A stretch of DNA of 64,000 bases from Billgrantia antri (GCF_019430905.1 NZ_JAHYCA010000005.1:62001-126000), one strand, 5' to 3'. Positions 1 through 9,450 are shown, numbered from the stretch's first letter. Notes: generated from the letters alone by a model not told the origin. Translations and numbers: made by a program.

Positions 1-428
1 GCCAGCAGCATGATGATCGCCATGGTCGACATCACCTTGGCAGCCTGCCGACCGCTGAAGCAGTCCCGCACGATGGCCGCCGAGTTGACCACCGTGGCAC
101 CTCCCCCCAACGCCTGCACGAACCGCCAGGCCAACAGCTCCGTTAACGAGTCAACGCTGGTGATCACCAGGCTCGCCAGGAGGAAGACCACCAGGCCACC
201 CAGCAGCACCGGCTTTCGCCCCACCCGGTCGGAGAGCGGCCCGAACAGCAGCTGGCCCAGGGCAAAGCCGGCCAGGAAAGCGCTCAGCGAGAGTTCGGTA
301 TGGTGAATACTGGCGCCGATACTGTCAGCCAGTGCCGACATGGCGGGTAGATAGGCGTCGATGGCAAAAGGAGCCAATGCAGTATTGGTAGCCACAAGCA
401 GGGCCACGCGTCGGGGAGAGAGGGTCAA
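1..428 (-). CDS. Bcr/CflA-family MFS drug efflux transporter, N-terminal part
   Basis: This is the first ~142 codons of an inner-membrane proton-driven efflux transporter; the rest lies beyond the left edge. The reading frame opens at a TTG at 428, preceded by a GGAG ribosome site (432-436) and, further up, an in-frame stop. The N-terminus shows the Bcr/CflA hallmark (IDAYLPAM, helix 1) and MFS motif A between helices 2 and 3 (GPLSDRVGRKPVLLGG). Substrate cannot be told from this part. It is divergent from the transaldolase gene. I am confident of the family, less so of the start codon because no ATG is available near this position. Confidence 0.82.
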   Translation of the reverse strand, partial: MTLSPRRVALLVATNTALAPFAIDAYLPAMSALADSIGASIHHTELSLSAFLAGFALGQLLFGPLSDRVGRKPVLLGGLVVFLLASLVITSVDSLTELLAWRFVQALGGGATVVNSAAIVRDCFSGRQAAKVMSTMAIIMLL

Positions 429-570
429 GAGAACTCCGTGTCACCTCGGTAAAAAAAGCTAGGAGGCTAATCATAGCGCAACTGCCGGCGTGCTGCCTCG
501 GCCAGGCGGCTGTTCGCTTCACCTTCCAGTTGCTAAAGTGGCTCGATACCGACACTCAGGAGAGACTGCA

Positions 571-1506
571 ATGGCAGAGGACCTGCTTAGCCAACTCAAG
601 ACGATGAGCACCGTGGTGGCCGACACCGGAGACATCGATGCCATCCGTCGTTTTCAGCCCACCGATGCCACCACCAACCCTTCGCTGATCCTGCAGGCCG
701 CCCAGCACGAAGACCGGCGCAAGCGGCTTGGGGATATAGCCCGGCAGGCCACCGACATCGACGATGCCCTGGATGCAGTGGCCGTGGAGATAGGCAGCGA
801 GATCAGTGGCCTAGTGCCCGGCTACGTCTCCACCGAAGTCAGCGCCCGGCTCTCCTTCGACACCGAGGCGACCCTGGCCCGGGCTCGTTCGCTGGTCGAG
901 CGCTACGACCGCCACGGCATCGGCCCCGAACGCATCCTGATCAAGGTCGCCTCGACCTGGGAGGGCATCCGCGCCGCCCGCCAACTGGAGCGCGAAGGCA
1001 TCCATTGCAACCTGACCCTGCTGTTCAGCTTCGCTCAGGCACAAGCCTGCGCCGATGCGGGGGTCACGTTGGTCTCGCCCTTCGTCGGCCGCATTCTCGA
1101 CTGGAACCGGACCAAGTGGCCGGATGCCGACTTCAGCGGCGACAACGACCCCGGCGTCAAGTCGGTCAAGCGCATCTACGAGCACTACAAGGGGCATGGC
1201 TACAAGACCATTGTCATGGGGGCCAGTTTCCGCAATGTCGGCGAGATCCTGGCCCTGGCCGGCTGCGACCGCCTGACCATCTCCCCGGCCCTGCTCGGCG
1301 AACTGGCCGAGAGCCATGAGCGTCTCGAACGGCGGCTAAGCCCGGCCGGCGCCGAGACCTCGCCGCCGGAGCCCCAGGACGAAGCAGAGTTTCGCTGGGC
1401 AATGAACGAGGACGCCATGGCCACCGAGAAGCTGGCCGAGGGCATACGCAAGTTCGCCGACGACCAGCGCAAGCTGGAAAAGCTGCTGGGACAACTGCGT
1501 CAGTAA
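571..1506 (+). CDS. talB: Transaldolase
   Basis: Transaldolase of the non-oxidative pentose phosphate pathway, moving a dihydroxyacetone unit between sedoheptulose 7-phosphate and glyceraldehyde 3-phosphate in the cytosol. The 311-residue protein is close to the usual ~316. The TTNPS motif is at residues 34-38 and the Schiff-base lysine is K125 in [15 protein letters not shown]. The frame is open upstream to 490, but ATG 571 is chosen because a CAGGAG ribosome site lies at 557-562 and the protein then begins exactly where the family begins. It is a single-gene unit ended by a stem-loop at 1537-1564. Confidence 0.97.
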   Translation: MAEDLLSQLKTMSTVVADTGDIDAIRRFQPTDATTNPSLILQAAQHEDRRKRLGDIARQATDIDDALDAVAVEIGSEISGLVPGYVSTEVSARLSFDTEATLARARSLVERYDRHGIGPERILIKVASTWEGIRAARQLEREGIHCNLTLLFSFAQAQACADAGVTLVSPFVGRILDWNRTKWPDADFSGDNDPGVKSVKRIYEHYKGHGYKTIVMGASFRNVGEILALAGCDRLTISPALLGELAESHERLERRLSPAGAETSPPEPQDEAEFRWAMNEDAMATEKLAEGIRKFADDQRKLEKLLGQLRQ

Positions 1507-1536
1507 CATGACCGTCGCGGGAACAGAATGGGACGG

Positions 1537-1564
1537 GGCGTGGCGTCTTGCCTGACGCCACGCC
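1537..1564. terminator. Stem-loop between convergent genes
   Basis: Perfect 11-bp inverted repeat (GGCGTGGCGTC / GACGCCACGCC) with a 6-nt loop, between the convergent transaldolase and STAS genes. There is no clear T-run on either side, so it may be a weak bidirectional terminator or a 3'-end stabiliser. Confidence 0.6.
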
Positions 1565-1575
1565 TGGAACGTTCG

Positions 1576-2088
1576 CTAGTGCTTGTCGGTATGGGAGGTC
1601 TCTTGTGCCTCCAGCATTTCGACCAGCGGCTGAAACTCTTCCCGATTGTGATCGCTCATGCGCATGAGGATACGGTGCGCCTCGAGGATGCGCTTGCGCA
1701 TCCCTTCCATATCGGCGGGAATTTCGGGCAGGTCGCTGAGTTCGCAGGTTTCGGTCAGCGGAGCCTTGACCATGGCGAAGAACTGAGCGAAGCCCATGAC
1801 CTCGAGCATGCGCTGCACGTCGGGATTGTCCACCACGATGGTGGGCTTGTAGAGGATACGATCCTTGACCGCCATGGCCACCTTGGCCAGAAAACCCAGT
1901 GCAGTGGAGTCCACGTTGGTGGCCTCACGCAGATCGATTATCAGCGATTGCAGGCCCGGTGTGCGGGCGAGCTGCTGGGCCTGAGTATCCAGCGTCGCAC
2001 AGAGCGTCAAGCGTACGTCGCCGCACAGCTTGAGCACGAAGACACCGGAGTCGAACGCCGCCTGGACGCGGCCCTCATTCGTGATCAT
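1576..2088 (-). CDS. STAS-domain anti-anti-sigma factor, HsbA-like
   Basis: A 170-residue protein whose first ~105 residues form a STAS domain. The regulatory serine sits in NVDSTALGFL (S61), the position phosphorylated by anti-sigma kinases in SpoIIAA/HsbA proteins. The remaining ~65 residues are helical and resemble the tail of Pseudomonas HsbA. It overlaps the end of the upstream PP2C-type regulator by 14 bases, so the two are co-translated and probably work as a phosphatase/substrate pair. ATG 2088 has a GAGCGG ribosome site 8 nt upstream; a TTG at 2094 is a less likely start. No anti-sigma factor or FlgM partner is nearby. The HsbA assignment rests on domain architecture and gene order. 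Confidence 0.82.
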   Translation of the reverse strand: MITNEGRVQAAFDSGVFVLKLCGDVRLTLCATLDTQAQQLARTPGLQSLIIDLREATNVDSTALGFLAKVAMAVKDRILYKPTIVVDNPDVQRMLEVMGFAQFFAMVKAPLTETCELSDLPEIPADMEGMRKRILEAHRILMRMSDHNREEFQPLVEMLEAQETSHTDKH

Positions 2089-3280
2089 TACCAAATCCGC
2101 TCAACATCATGATCGTCAGGTCATCGGGCAGTTCCTGTGCGCCGTCATCCCCTTCGGCATCGATGTCGCGGGGAGTGTCCAGCATCAGGCTGTCGCGAAG
2201 CCGCTCCAACGTCGTACAGGTACGCACTCGTTGCTCGAGTTCCCTGAGCCGCGCGTCGAGCGTTTCGCCCGGCAGGCACTCCAATACTCCATCCGAACAC
2301 AACCATAACCGGAAGTTCGCCGGTAACCTATACCTCAAACGTGGATACTCCACGTCAGGAAACAGGCCTACCGGCATGCCCTCACCGGGCAGCTCCAACA
2401 CCTCGCCATCCGCCACCAGCAGCGGCTTGGGCAATTGCGCGCCCAGCGAATAGTGAAGCTCGCGGGTCTGTCGGTCAATCACGCCGACGAACAGCGTGGC
2501 GTGCTTGCCGATCCCGGCGTCCAGCAGTTCCCGGTTGAGCGCCGCCAACCAGCGCGCTGGCAGCGCCTCCGGCTGGCAGGCATTCCAATCGCCCAGCCAG
2601 CGGTTGAACAGGTACTTGAGCAGGACGGTGACGAATGCGGAAGAGGCACCGTGGCCGGATACATCGGCAAAATAGAACAGCGTGTATCGCTCGTCAAAGC
2701 GCTGGAAGTCGAGGAAATCCCCCGACAGGTAGAGCGAAGGGATCAGCCAGTAGTCGCAGGTCACGCCACCGATGGTCTGTGGATGGGGCGGCAACAGCTT
2801 GCGCTGGATCTGCCCTCCTGCCTGCTGATCGAGACGCAGCAGCGCCAGATGCGTTTCCAGGCTCTCGTTGAGTTCTTCCAGGTGCGCGTTGAGCTGCGCC
2901 AGGCGTTCACGGTCCTGCTTGCGCTCATTCTCAAGCTGTCGCAGCTCGATCGCCTTGCGGATCATGCGCCGCAGCAGCTGACCGTGGCGCATCGGCTCGA
3001 CGACATAGTCCACCAGCCCGACGTCGACCGCCGTCAACAGGTCGGCGTCGAGGCGTGAATCACTGACCACGACGGTGGGCAGACGTTCCGTCAGGCTCGA
3101 CCATGCCAGGCTGGGAATCGCCTGGGCATGGGCGACGACCAAGGCCGTCTCTGGCGGCAGATCCTCGAGGCGTTGTGCGGCATACACTGCCAGACCATCG
3201 CGGGCGATGGTATCGGCCAGGGCATCGCGATAGGCACCGGGCTCATCGAGTACGCCGATCAACGGCTTGGATGCATCCAT
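2075..3280 (-). CDS. Response-regulator-like PP2C (SpoIIE) phosphatase, HsbR-like
   Basis: 401 residues in three parts: a receiver-like domain (~5-110), a coiled coil (~115-150) and a PP2C/SpoIIE serine phosphatase. The metal-binding motifs of the phosphatase are all present: SGDF (186-189), DVSGHG (206-211), SDGVLE (329-334) and PDDLT (385-389). The receiver domain looks degenerate: where a phospho-acceptor Asp is expected the strand reads ALVVAHAQ (46-53), and the usual Lys-Pro reads Glu-Pro (95-96). The likely job is to dephosphorylate the STAS protein encoded next to it, as HsbR does for HsbA in Pseudomonas. ATG 3280 lies 11 bases after the mlaA stop and has a GAGG site; a TTG at 3295 is possible. 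Confidence 0.85.
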   Translation of the reverse strand: MDASKPLIGVLDEPGAYRDALADTIARDGLAVYAAQRLEDLPPETALVVAHAQAIPSLAWSSLTERLPTVVVSDSRLDADLLTAVDVGLVDYVVEPMRHGQLLRRMIRKAIELRQLENERKQDRERLAQLNAHLEELNESLETHLALLRLDQQAGGQIQRKLLPPHPQTIGGVTCDYWLIPSLYLSGDFLDFQRFDERYTLFYFADVSGHGASSAFVTVLLKYLFNRWLGDWNACQPEALPARWLAALNRELLDAGIGKHATLFVGVIDRQTRELHYSLGAQLPKPLLVADGEVLELPGEGMPVGLFPDVEYPRLRYRLPANFRLWLCSDGVLECLPGETLDARLRELEQRVRTCTTLERLRDSLMLDTPRDIDAEGDDGAQELPDDLTIMMLSGFGNDHE

Positions 3281-3291
3281 CGGCTCAGGCC

Positions 3292-4086
3292 TCAATCGGC
3301 GAAGTCAGCATCGTCGAATTCGCTGTCATCGAAATCGTCATCGTCGAAATCGAAGTCGAATTCATCGCTGGCAAAAGGATCGTCGCCCTGCTCGCCGTCG
3401 GAGACCTCGAAGCGTCGGCGCTGCAGGTAGGCATCGCGAATGAAGACATAGCGGTCTCCGCGGATCAGCTCCTCCTGATCCAGCAAACCTGCCCTCACGT
3501 CGACGATACGCAGCGCGGTCAAGCCGTAGCGCACCTTGTCATCCTCAACGTAGGTCAGCGGATAGGTATACGCATCCAACGGCAGACCGGACGTATCGCG
3601 CACCGTGCTGGGGCCCAGTAGCGGCAGGACCAGATAGGGCCCCTCCCCGACGCCCCACACGCCAAGCGTCTGGCCGAAGTCCTCCTCATCAGCGGTAATG
3701 CCCATGTGAGTGGCAAAATCCCACAGACCGGCGATGCCCACCGTCGTGTTGATTAGAAAGCGCGATGTCGATAGTCCGGCATTGGCGGGCTTGCCCTGCA
3801 GCAGACTGTTGAGCGTGGTGCGGATCTCCCCCAGGTTGGAAAAGAAGTTGCCGACACCGGTCTGTACCGGTTGCGGCGTCACCGCACGATAGCCGCGAGC
3901 CACCGGTTTCAGTACCGTCCGGTCGATTGCCTCGTTGAAGGAGAACACTTGGCGATTGAAGCCCTCCCAGGGATCATCGGGGTGGCGCTCCTCCACTGTC
4001 ACCCGCCCGGCACAGCCTGCCAGCATGGCCATGGCGGCCAGGGCGACCAGTAGGCGAGTGGCAAAGCCGGTCTGCTTTACGACCAT
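3292..4086 (-). CDS. mlaA: MlaA (VacJ) outer-membrane lipoprotein
   Basis: Outer-membrane lipoprotein of the Mla system, which removes misplaced phospholipids from the outer leaflet and passes them to periplasmic MlaC. The signal peptide ends in the lipobox LAGC (lipidated C25). The family core is clear, with DPWEGFNRQVFSFN near residues 38-51 and TLNSLLQGKP in the middle. ATG 4086 is chosen over the longer upstream frame because of a GAGGAG ribosome site (4096-4101) and the signal peptide. Odd feature: the last ~35 residues are extremely acidic (mostly Asp, Glu and Phe), an extension absent from E. coli MlaA. The other mla genes are not in the window. Confidence 0.95.
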   Translation of the reverse strand: MVVKQTGFATRLLVALAAMAMLAGCAGRVTVEERHPDDPWEGFNRQVFSFNEAIDRTVLKPVARGYRAVTPQPVQTGVGNFFSNLGEIRTTLNSLLQGKPANAGLSTSRFLINTTVGIAGLWDFATHMGITADEEDFGQTLGVWGVGEGPYLVLPLLGPSTVRDTSGLPLDAYTYPLTYVEDDKVRYGLTALRIVDVRAGLLDQEELIRGDRYVFIRDAYLQRRRFEVSDGEQGDDPFASDEFDFDFDDDDFDDSEFDDADFAD

Positions 4087-4124
4087 CGGATACGTCTCCT
4101 CAGAGGTTGGCGTGGGTCGATGCG

Positions 4125-5249
4125 TCATTGGCGACGCACCACCACGCAGCCGGCACTGTACCCGGCACCGAACGAGCAGACCACCCCCAGCGCCCCCGAT
4201 GCCAGGTCGGCATGGTGCAGATGGAAGGCAATGATCGAACCCGCCGAGCTGGTGTTGGCGTAGCGATCCAGGATGATCGGGGCCTGGCCAGGCTCGGGGT
4301 CGTGACCCAGGACACGCCGCGCGATGAGGTCGTTCATGTGGCGGTTGGCCTGATGCAGCCACAGGCGTGAAAGATGCTGTCCGGAAAGCTCGAGGCTGGC
4401 CAGGTGATCGCTGATCAACGCCGCCACCATGGGGCAGACCTCCTTGAACACACGTCGCCCCTCCTGCACGAACAGCTTGTCGCTGGCCAGGGGGTCGCTG
4501 TCGGTGACCCGGTTGAGGAAGCCGGCATTGTTGCGAATGGCATTGGAGAAGCGCGTCGCCAGGCGCGTGCCGAGGATCTCGAAACGAACCTCTGCCGTAG
4601 CCAGCTCGGCATCCTCCAGCACCACGGCGGTACAGGCATCGCCGAAGATGAAGTGGCTGTCGCGGTCGCGGAAGTTGAGGTGAGCCGAACAAATCTCGGG
4701 GCTGACCACCAGAGCACGCTTGACGTTACCGCCACGAATGGCGCCTGCAGCCAGGTCGATGGCGAAGGTGGCAGAGCTGCAGGCCACGTTCATGTCGAAG
4801 GCATGTCCCTGGGTCCCCAAGGCCGCCTGCAGCTCCACCGCCACTGCCGGATAGGGACGCTCCAGGTTGGAGCATGCCACCACCACCATATCGATATCGG
4901 TGGCGGCAATGCCGGCGGCATCGAGCGCCTGGCGCGCTGCCGCCAAACCCATTTCGCACTGGATCGAGGGTTCGTCGTTGCCGCGCTGCGGCAGCCGTGG
5001 ACGCATTCGCTCGGGGTCAAGGATGCCCTCGGCATCCATGACGAAGCGACTGTAAATACCTGAGGCCTTGACGATGAACTCACTGCTGGAGTGTAGCAGC
5101 GGTTCGCGCTCGCCGGCCTCGATCGCTGCTGCGTGACGCGCATTCTCGGCGTCTACCCAGGCGTTGAACGAAGCGACCAGGGCATCGTTATCGATGGCGT
5201 GCTCCGGTGTGAAGAGTCCCGTACCGGTAATCACGACGTCTGTCATCAT
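4125..5249 (-). CDS. FabH-like beta-ketoacyl synthase III family enzyme
   Basis: A 374-residue thiolase-fold condensing enzyme of the KAS III class. The Cys-His-Asn triad is intact: C157 (NVACSSATFAID), H299 (LWLHQANRHM) and N332 (RYANTSSAG). It is about 50 residues longer than housekeeping FabH, with an insertion around residues 25-90. This fits the group of secondary KAS III enzymes in pseudomonads that condense medium-chain acyl-CoA with malonyl-ACP, or make specialised lipids. It lies 38 bases upstream of mlaA on the same strand, a possible envelope-lipid context. Tandem ATGs (5249, 5246) follow a GGGAG site. The substrate cannot be assigned. Confidence 0.85.
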   Translation of the reverse strand: MMTDVVITGTGLFTPEHAIDNDALVASFNAWVDAENARHAAAIEAGEREPLLHSSSEFIVKASGIYSRFVMDAEGILDPERMRPRLPQRGNDEPSIQCEMGLAAARQALDAAGIAATDIDMVVVACSNLERPYPAVAVELQAALGTQGHAFDMNVACSSATFAIDLAAGAIRGGNVKRALVVSPEICSAHLNFRDRDSHFIFGDACTAVVLEDAELATAEVRFEILGTRLATRFSNAIRNNAGFLNRVTDSDPLASDKLFVQEGRRVFKEVCPMVAALISDHLASLELSGQHLSRLWLHQANRHMNDLIARRVLGHDPEPGQAPIILDRYANTSSAGSIIAFHLHHADLASGALGVVCSFGAGYSAGCVVVRRQ

Positions 5250-5331
5250 CTTCTCCCTCGTGCGGCCGCCTGGCCGCTGGCTCTACATCGGCAAGCCGAT
5301 GCCTCATGTCTCGTATATCGGCAGGCCAAGT

Positions 5332-8300
5332 TCAGCCTTGACCGTGCCCCACCAGCTCCGCCCAACGCCGCTCGAGACGTTTGACCGACACCGGCATGCG
5401 GGTGCCGAGCTGCTGGGCGAACAGCGACACTCGCAGCTCCTCGATCCACCAGCCGAACTCCACCAGCTCGGGGTCCTCGTGGCCGCCACGACGCTGGCTC
5501 TCGCGACGTGCGGCCAGGCGCGCCTCGAAGTCCTGGACCTCCTGCATATGCATCTGGTCGCGCATGCGTTCGCGTGGCGCCTTCTCCAGCCGTATGAGCG
5601 CCGCTTCCATGTAGCGCGGGCACTCCTCGAGCCACTCGCCCGCCTCGCTCACGAAGCCGGGATGCACCAGCCGTTGCATCTGGGTCTTGAGATCACTGTA
5701 TACCAGTGCCAGCGCCAGGTTGAGGCTACCCTTGAGCGCCTTGGTAACGGCCAGATGGCCTTCGAGTGTGCGTTTGAGCGTGGCCACCAGCGCCTCGGCT
5801 GTGGGTACCAGCTCGGCCCGGGTCGCTTCGAGCCGAGCGTCGAGTTCAGCGGCCGAGCGCGGCAGCGGCGACTGGGCCATGCCGCGGGCGAAGACCGCCT
5901 CGACCACGTCGTCGAACAGTTCGCGCTTGCTGCCTACCTTGGTAAACAGCAGAGCACATGCTTCGAGCCCCTTGAGGCGCTGGATGCTGCGCACCTGGTC
6001 CGGCAAACGTGTCATGGCCAGCCGCACCACACCGCGGCGATGCGCCTGTTCGGCCTTGCCGGGATGATCGAACAGTTCGATCCGAAAGGCCTCGCCTTCC
6101 GGCACCAGTGCCGGGTAGGCCTCGACCCGGATGCCCGCCTGGGTGGTCACGCGCGACTCGGGCAGCGGCGATTCGGGCAAACCGGTGACGTCGGGTGCGT
6201 CGCTGACCTCGGCGGCCAACGCCCGCGCGCCTTCGCCCGCCGCCACTTCGAAGCGGCGCTCGAGTTCGCGTACATCGCGCCCCTGCCCCAGCAGCCGGCC
6301 TTGATGATCGACCACCCTGACGTTCATGATCAGGTGCGGTTCGAGCTGGTCGCTGCGCCAGTCGTCGGGATGCAGCCGTACCCCGGTGCGCCGCCGCAGG
6401 AACTCGCCCAGCGCCTCGGTAAGCGGCACATCGTCTGGCGTCAGCGTCTCCAGCGCGGCATCCACCCAGTCGGGAATCGGTACCACCTGGCGACGGATCG
6501 CCTTCGGCAACGACTTGAGCAAGGCGATGCACTTCTCCCGCAGCAGCCCCGGTACCAGCCACTCGAGGCGTGCACTCGGCAGTTGGGGCAGCATGGCTGC
6601 CGGCACCGTCAAGGTCACGCCATCGTCCGCTGCGCCGGGCTCGAAGCGATACTCGAGCGGATAGCGCACCCCGCCGAGCACCAGCTCATCCGGATATTGC
6701 GCCTGGGTGACTTCCGCGGCCTCCCGGGCCAGCAGGGCAGCCCGATCGAACTTGAGAACGTGCGGGTCCTGGGCCTCGGCTTTTCTGCGCCAAGCCTCGA
6801 AGCCCTTGCCGTTGACGATGTCATCGGGGACCTTCTCGTCATAGAAGGCAAAAAGGGTTTCCTCGTCGACCAGGATGTCGCGCTTGCGCGCCCGGTCCTC
6901 GAGATCCTCGATCTCTTCCACCAGTGCGCGATTGTAGTCGAAGAACTCCCCCTTGGTGCGAAATTCGCCTTCCACCAGGGCACGGCGGATGAACAGCTCT
7001 CGCGCCTCGCGCGGCGCAACCGGCCCGTAGTGTATGCTGCGCCCGGCCACGATGGGCAGGCCGAACAGGGTGACCTGCTCCTTGGCCACCACCTGGGCCC
7101 GCTTCATCTCCCAATGGGGATCGCTGTAGCTACGCTTGACCAGATGCTCGGCCACCGGCTCGATCCACTGTGGCTCGATCTTCGCTACCGTACGGGCGAA
7201 CAGTCGGGTGGTCTCGACCAGTTCGAAGGCCATTACCCACTTGGGTGACTTCTTGGCCAGGCCGGAACCGGGGTGAATGACGAACTTGCGGTTGCGCGCG
7301 CCGAGGTATTCGCGATTCTCGGTGAGCAAGCCGAGATGGGAGAGCAGGCCTGGCAGCAACGCCTTGTGCAACTGGACGGCGCTCTGGCGGCGCACCTGCT
7401 GACGAGCCTGATCATGCGCGTCCCCGTCTTGCGCAGGCTCGGGCAGCGGGGTGGGAGGCGGCACCTCGATCTCCATCTCGCGCAGCAACTGTCGCAACTG
7501 TCGGAAGGTATCGTGCCATTCGCGCAGACGCAGGTAATTGAGATAGTGCTCCTTGCACCAACGCCGCAGTTGATTGCCGGAAAGCGCTTCGCGCGCCGCC
7601 TCGAAACCCTGCCACAGGTTGAGCAGCGCAACGAAGTCGGAGTCCGGGTCGTGCCAACGTCGGTGGGCCTGATCGGCGGCCTGACGCTTCTCCGCCGGAC
7701 GATCGCGCGGGTCCTGTACCGCCAGGGCCGAGACCACGATCAGCACGTCGCGCAGCCCGCCCTGCTCGGCCCCTGCCAACACCATACGCGCCAGGCGTGG
7801 ATCGATGGGCAGTCGGGCGAGCTTACGCCCCGTCGGCGTCAGGCGATTGCCTCCATCCACCGCCCCCAGTTCGAACAGCAGGCGAAAGCCATCCTTGATG
7901 AAGCGCGAGTCGGGCGGGTCGACGAAGGGGAACTGCTCGATGTCGCCGAGCTTGAGGGAGAGCATCGACAGGATCACTGACGCCAGGTTGGTACGCCGGA
8001 TCTCGGGGTCGGTGAATTCGGGGCGGGAGAGAAAATCCTCCTCATCGTAGAGGCGGATGCAAACGCCCTCGGCCACGCGCCCGCAGCGCCCCTTGCGCTG
8101 GTCGGCACTGGCCTGGCTGACCGGCTCCACCGGCAGGCGCTGGATCTTGGCGCGGTAGCTGTAACGGCTGATACGCACCAGTCCCGGGTCGATCACGTAG
8201 CGGATGCCGGGAACGGTGAGCGAGGTTTCGGCGACGTTGGTCGCCAGCACGATGCGCCGCCCGGCATGAGCAGCGAATACGCGATTCTGCTCGGCATTGG

Positions 8301-9360
8301 AGAGCCGCGCATAGAGCGGCAGAATCTCGGTGCCCTTGAGATCGGCACGGCGCAGGGTATCGGCAGTTTCGCGGATCTCGCGCTCGCCTGGCAGGAATAC
8401 CAGGATGTCGCGGGGCCCATGGAGCCAGCGCTTGTCGCGCTCGACCTGCTCGATCTCCTCCACCGCGTGGAGAATGCCCTCCTGCAAGGTGCGGTCGGCC
8501 TCGTCGTCGGCCTCGCGCACCAGCGGCCGATAGCGCACCTCCACCGGATAGGTGCGGCCCGAGACTTCCACCACCGGGGCGGGCTGCGGTTGGCCATCGG
8601 CCCCAGGCAGGGCAAAGTGCTCGGCGAAGCGCGTCACGTCGATGGTCGCCGACGTGATGATCACCTTGAGGTCGGGGCGCCGAGGCAGCAGCCGCTTGAG
8701 ATAGCCGAGCAGGAAATCGATGTTGAGGCTACGCTCATGCGCTTCGTCGATGATGATCGCTTCGTAGCGGCGAAGGTCTGGATCGTGGCGAGTCTCGGCC
8801 AGCAGGATACCGTCGGTCATCAGCTTGATCAGAGTGTCGTCGCCGGTCTGATCGGTAAAGCGAACCTGGTAGCCCACCTGCACGCCCAACGGCACCTCGA
8901 GCTCCTCGGCCAGGCGCGCGGCCACCGAGCGCGCCGCCAGCCGCCGTGGCTGGGTATGGCCGACCAAGCCTCGACGCCCCAGGCCCAACTCCAGGCACAG
9001 CTTGGGCAATTGGGTGGTCTTGCCCGAGCCGGTTTCCCCGGCCACTACCACCACCTGATGATCGCGCAGGGCGGCGAGAATCTCGTCGCGGCGTTCGGCC
9101 ACCGGCAGCTCGGAAGGATAATTCAGCGTTACCGGCTGGGCCGCGCGCCGAGCCGCCAGCGCCGCAGAACGCTCGACGCTGCGGGCCACCTCGGCCAGGC
9201 CTCGATCCACCGGCTTGCCCTCGCGCAAGCGACGCGTCAAGCCGTTCAACCTGCGCACGAGGGCGTCACGGTCACGCAACATGACCTCGCCCAATGCCTG
9301 GTCCAGGCGCTGCAGCTCGGTCTTGTCATCGGTATAGCCAGTGGAGGTAACGGTACTCAC
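5332..9360 (-). CDS. hrpA: ATP-dependent RNA helicase HrpA
   Basis: DEAH-box RNA helicase of 1342 residues, close to E. coli HrpA (1300), where it helps process fimbrial mRNA and resolve stalled or collided ribosomes. Walker A is GETGSGKTT (108-116), the DEAH box is at 205-208 (IIIDEAHER) and the SAT motif at 237-239. The helicase-associated, OB-fold and long C-terminal DUF3418 regions follow, to the HrpA-typical C-terminus. The start appears to be GTG 9360, with an AGAGG site; the first in-frame ATG would cost 26 residues. The gene sits 22 bases below the large fadD terminator palindrome, so it probably has its own promoter. Confidence 0.96.
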   Translation of the reverse strand: MSTVTSTGYTDDKTELQRLDQALGEVMLRDRDALVRRLNGLTRRLREGKPVDRGLAEVARSVERSAALAARRAAQPVTLNYPSELPVAERRDEILAALRDHQVVVVAGETGSGKTTQLPKLCLELGLGRRGLVGHTQPRRLAARSVAARLAEELEVPLGVQVGYQVRFTDQTGDDTLIKLMTDGILLAETRHDPDLRRYEAIIIDEAHERSLNIDFLLGYLKRLLPRRPDLKVIITSATIDVTRFAEHFALPGADGQPQPAPVVEVSGRTYPVEVRYRPLVREADDEADRTLQEGILHAVEEIEQVERDKRWLHGPRDILVFLPGEREIRETADTLRRADLKGTEILPLYARLSNAEQNRVFAAHAGRRIVLATNVAETSLTVPGIRYVIDPGLVRISRYSYRAKIQRLPVEPVSQASADQRKGRCGRVAEGVCIRLYDEEDFLSRPEFTDPEIRRTNLASVILSMLSLKLGDIEQFPFVDPPDSRFIKDGFRLLFELGAVDGGNRLTPTGRKLARLPIDPRLARMVLAGAEQGGLRDVLIVVSALAVQDPRDRPAEKRQAADQAHRRWHDPDSDFVALLNLWQGFEAAREALSGNQLRRWCKEHYLNYLRLREWHDTFRQLRQLLREMEIEVPPPTPLPEPAQDGDAHDQARQQVRRQSAVQLHKALLPGLLSHLGLLTENREYLGARNRKFVIHPGSGLAKKSPKWVMAFELVETTRLFARTVAKIEPQWIEPVAEHLVKRSYSDPHWEMKRAQVVAKEQVTLFGLPIVAGRSIHYGPVAPREARELFIRRALVEGEFRTKGEFFDYNRALVEEIEDLEDRARKRDILVDEETLFAFYDEKVPDDIVNGKGFEAWRRKAEAQDPHVLKFDRAALLAREAAEVTQAQYPDELVLGGVRYPLEYRFEPGAADDGVTLTVPAAMLPQLPSARLEWLVPGLLREKCIALLKSLPKAIRRQVVPIPDWVDAALETLTPDDVPLTEALGEFLRRRTGVRLHPDDWRSDQLEPHLIMNVRVVDHQGRLLGQGRDVRELERRFEVAAGEGARALAAEVSDAPDVTGLPESPLPESRVTTQAGIRVEAYPALVPEGEAFRIELFDHPGKAEQAHRRGVVRLAMTRLPDQVRSIQRLKGLEACALLFTKVGSKRELFDDVVEAVFARGMAQSPLPRSAAELDARLEATRAELVPTAEALVATLKRTLEGHLAVTKALKGSLNLALALVYSDLKTQMQRLVHPGFVSEAGEWLEECPRYMEAALIRLEKAPRERMRDQMHMQEVQDFEARLAARRESQRRGGHEDPELVEFGWWIEELRVSLFAQQLGTRMPVSVKRLERRWAELVGHGQG

Positions 9361-9382
9361 GAAACGCCTCTTGCCAAGGAAA

Positions 9383-9416
9383 ACCTGCCCGCCCCGGCAT
9401 GCCGGGGCGGGCAGGT
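9383..9416 (-). terminator. 34-bp perfect palindrome, fadD terminator
   Basis: A perfect palindrome with 16-bp arms (ACCTGCCCGCCCCGGC and its complement) around a central AT, 34 bases past the fadD stop. Read in the fadD direction it is followed by TTTCCTT, so it fits a Rho-independent terminator. The GC-rich stem is unusually long. Confidence 0.78.
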
Positions 9417-9450
9417 CATTGTAACGCTGCTGGCCGAAGCTCGGCCAATC

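Noticed and set aside
5164..7248. Plus-strand open frame of 694 codons
   Set aside because: It lies opposite hrpA and part of the ketosynthase gene and has no family resemblance; long antisense frames are expected in GC-rich genes.
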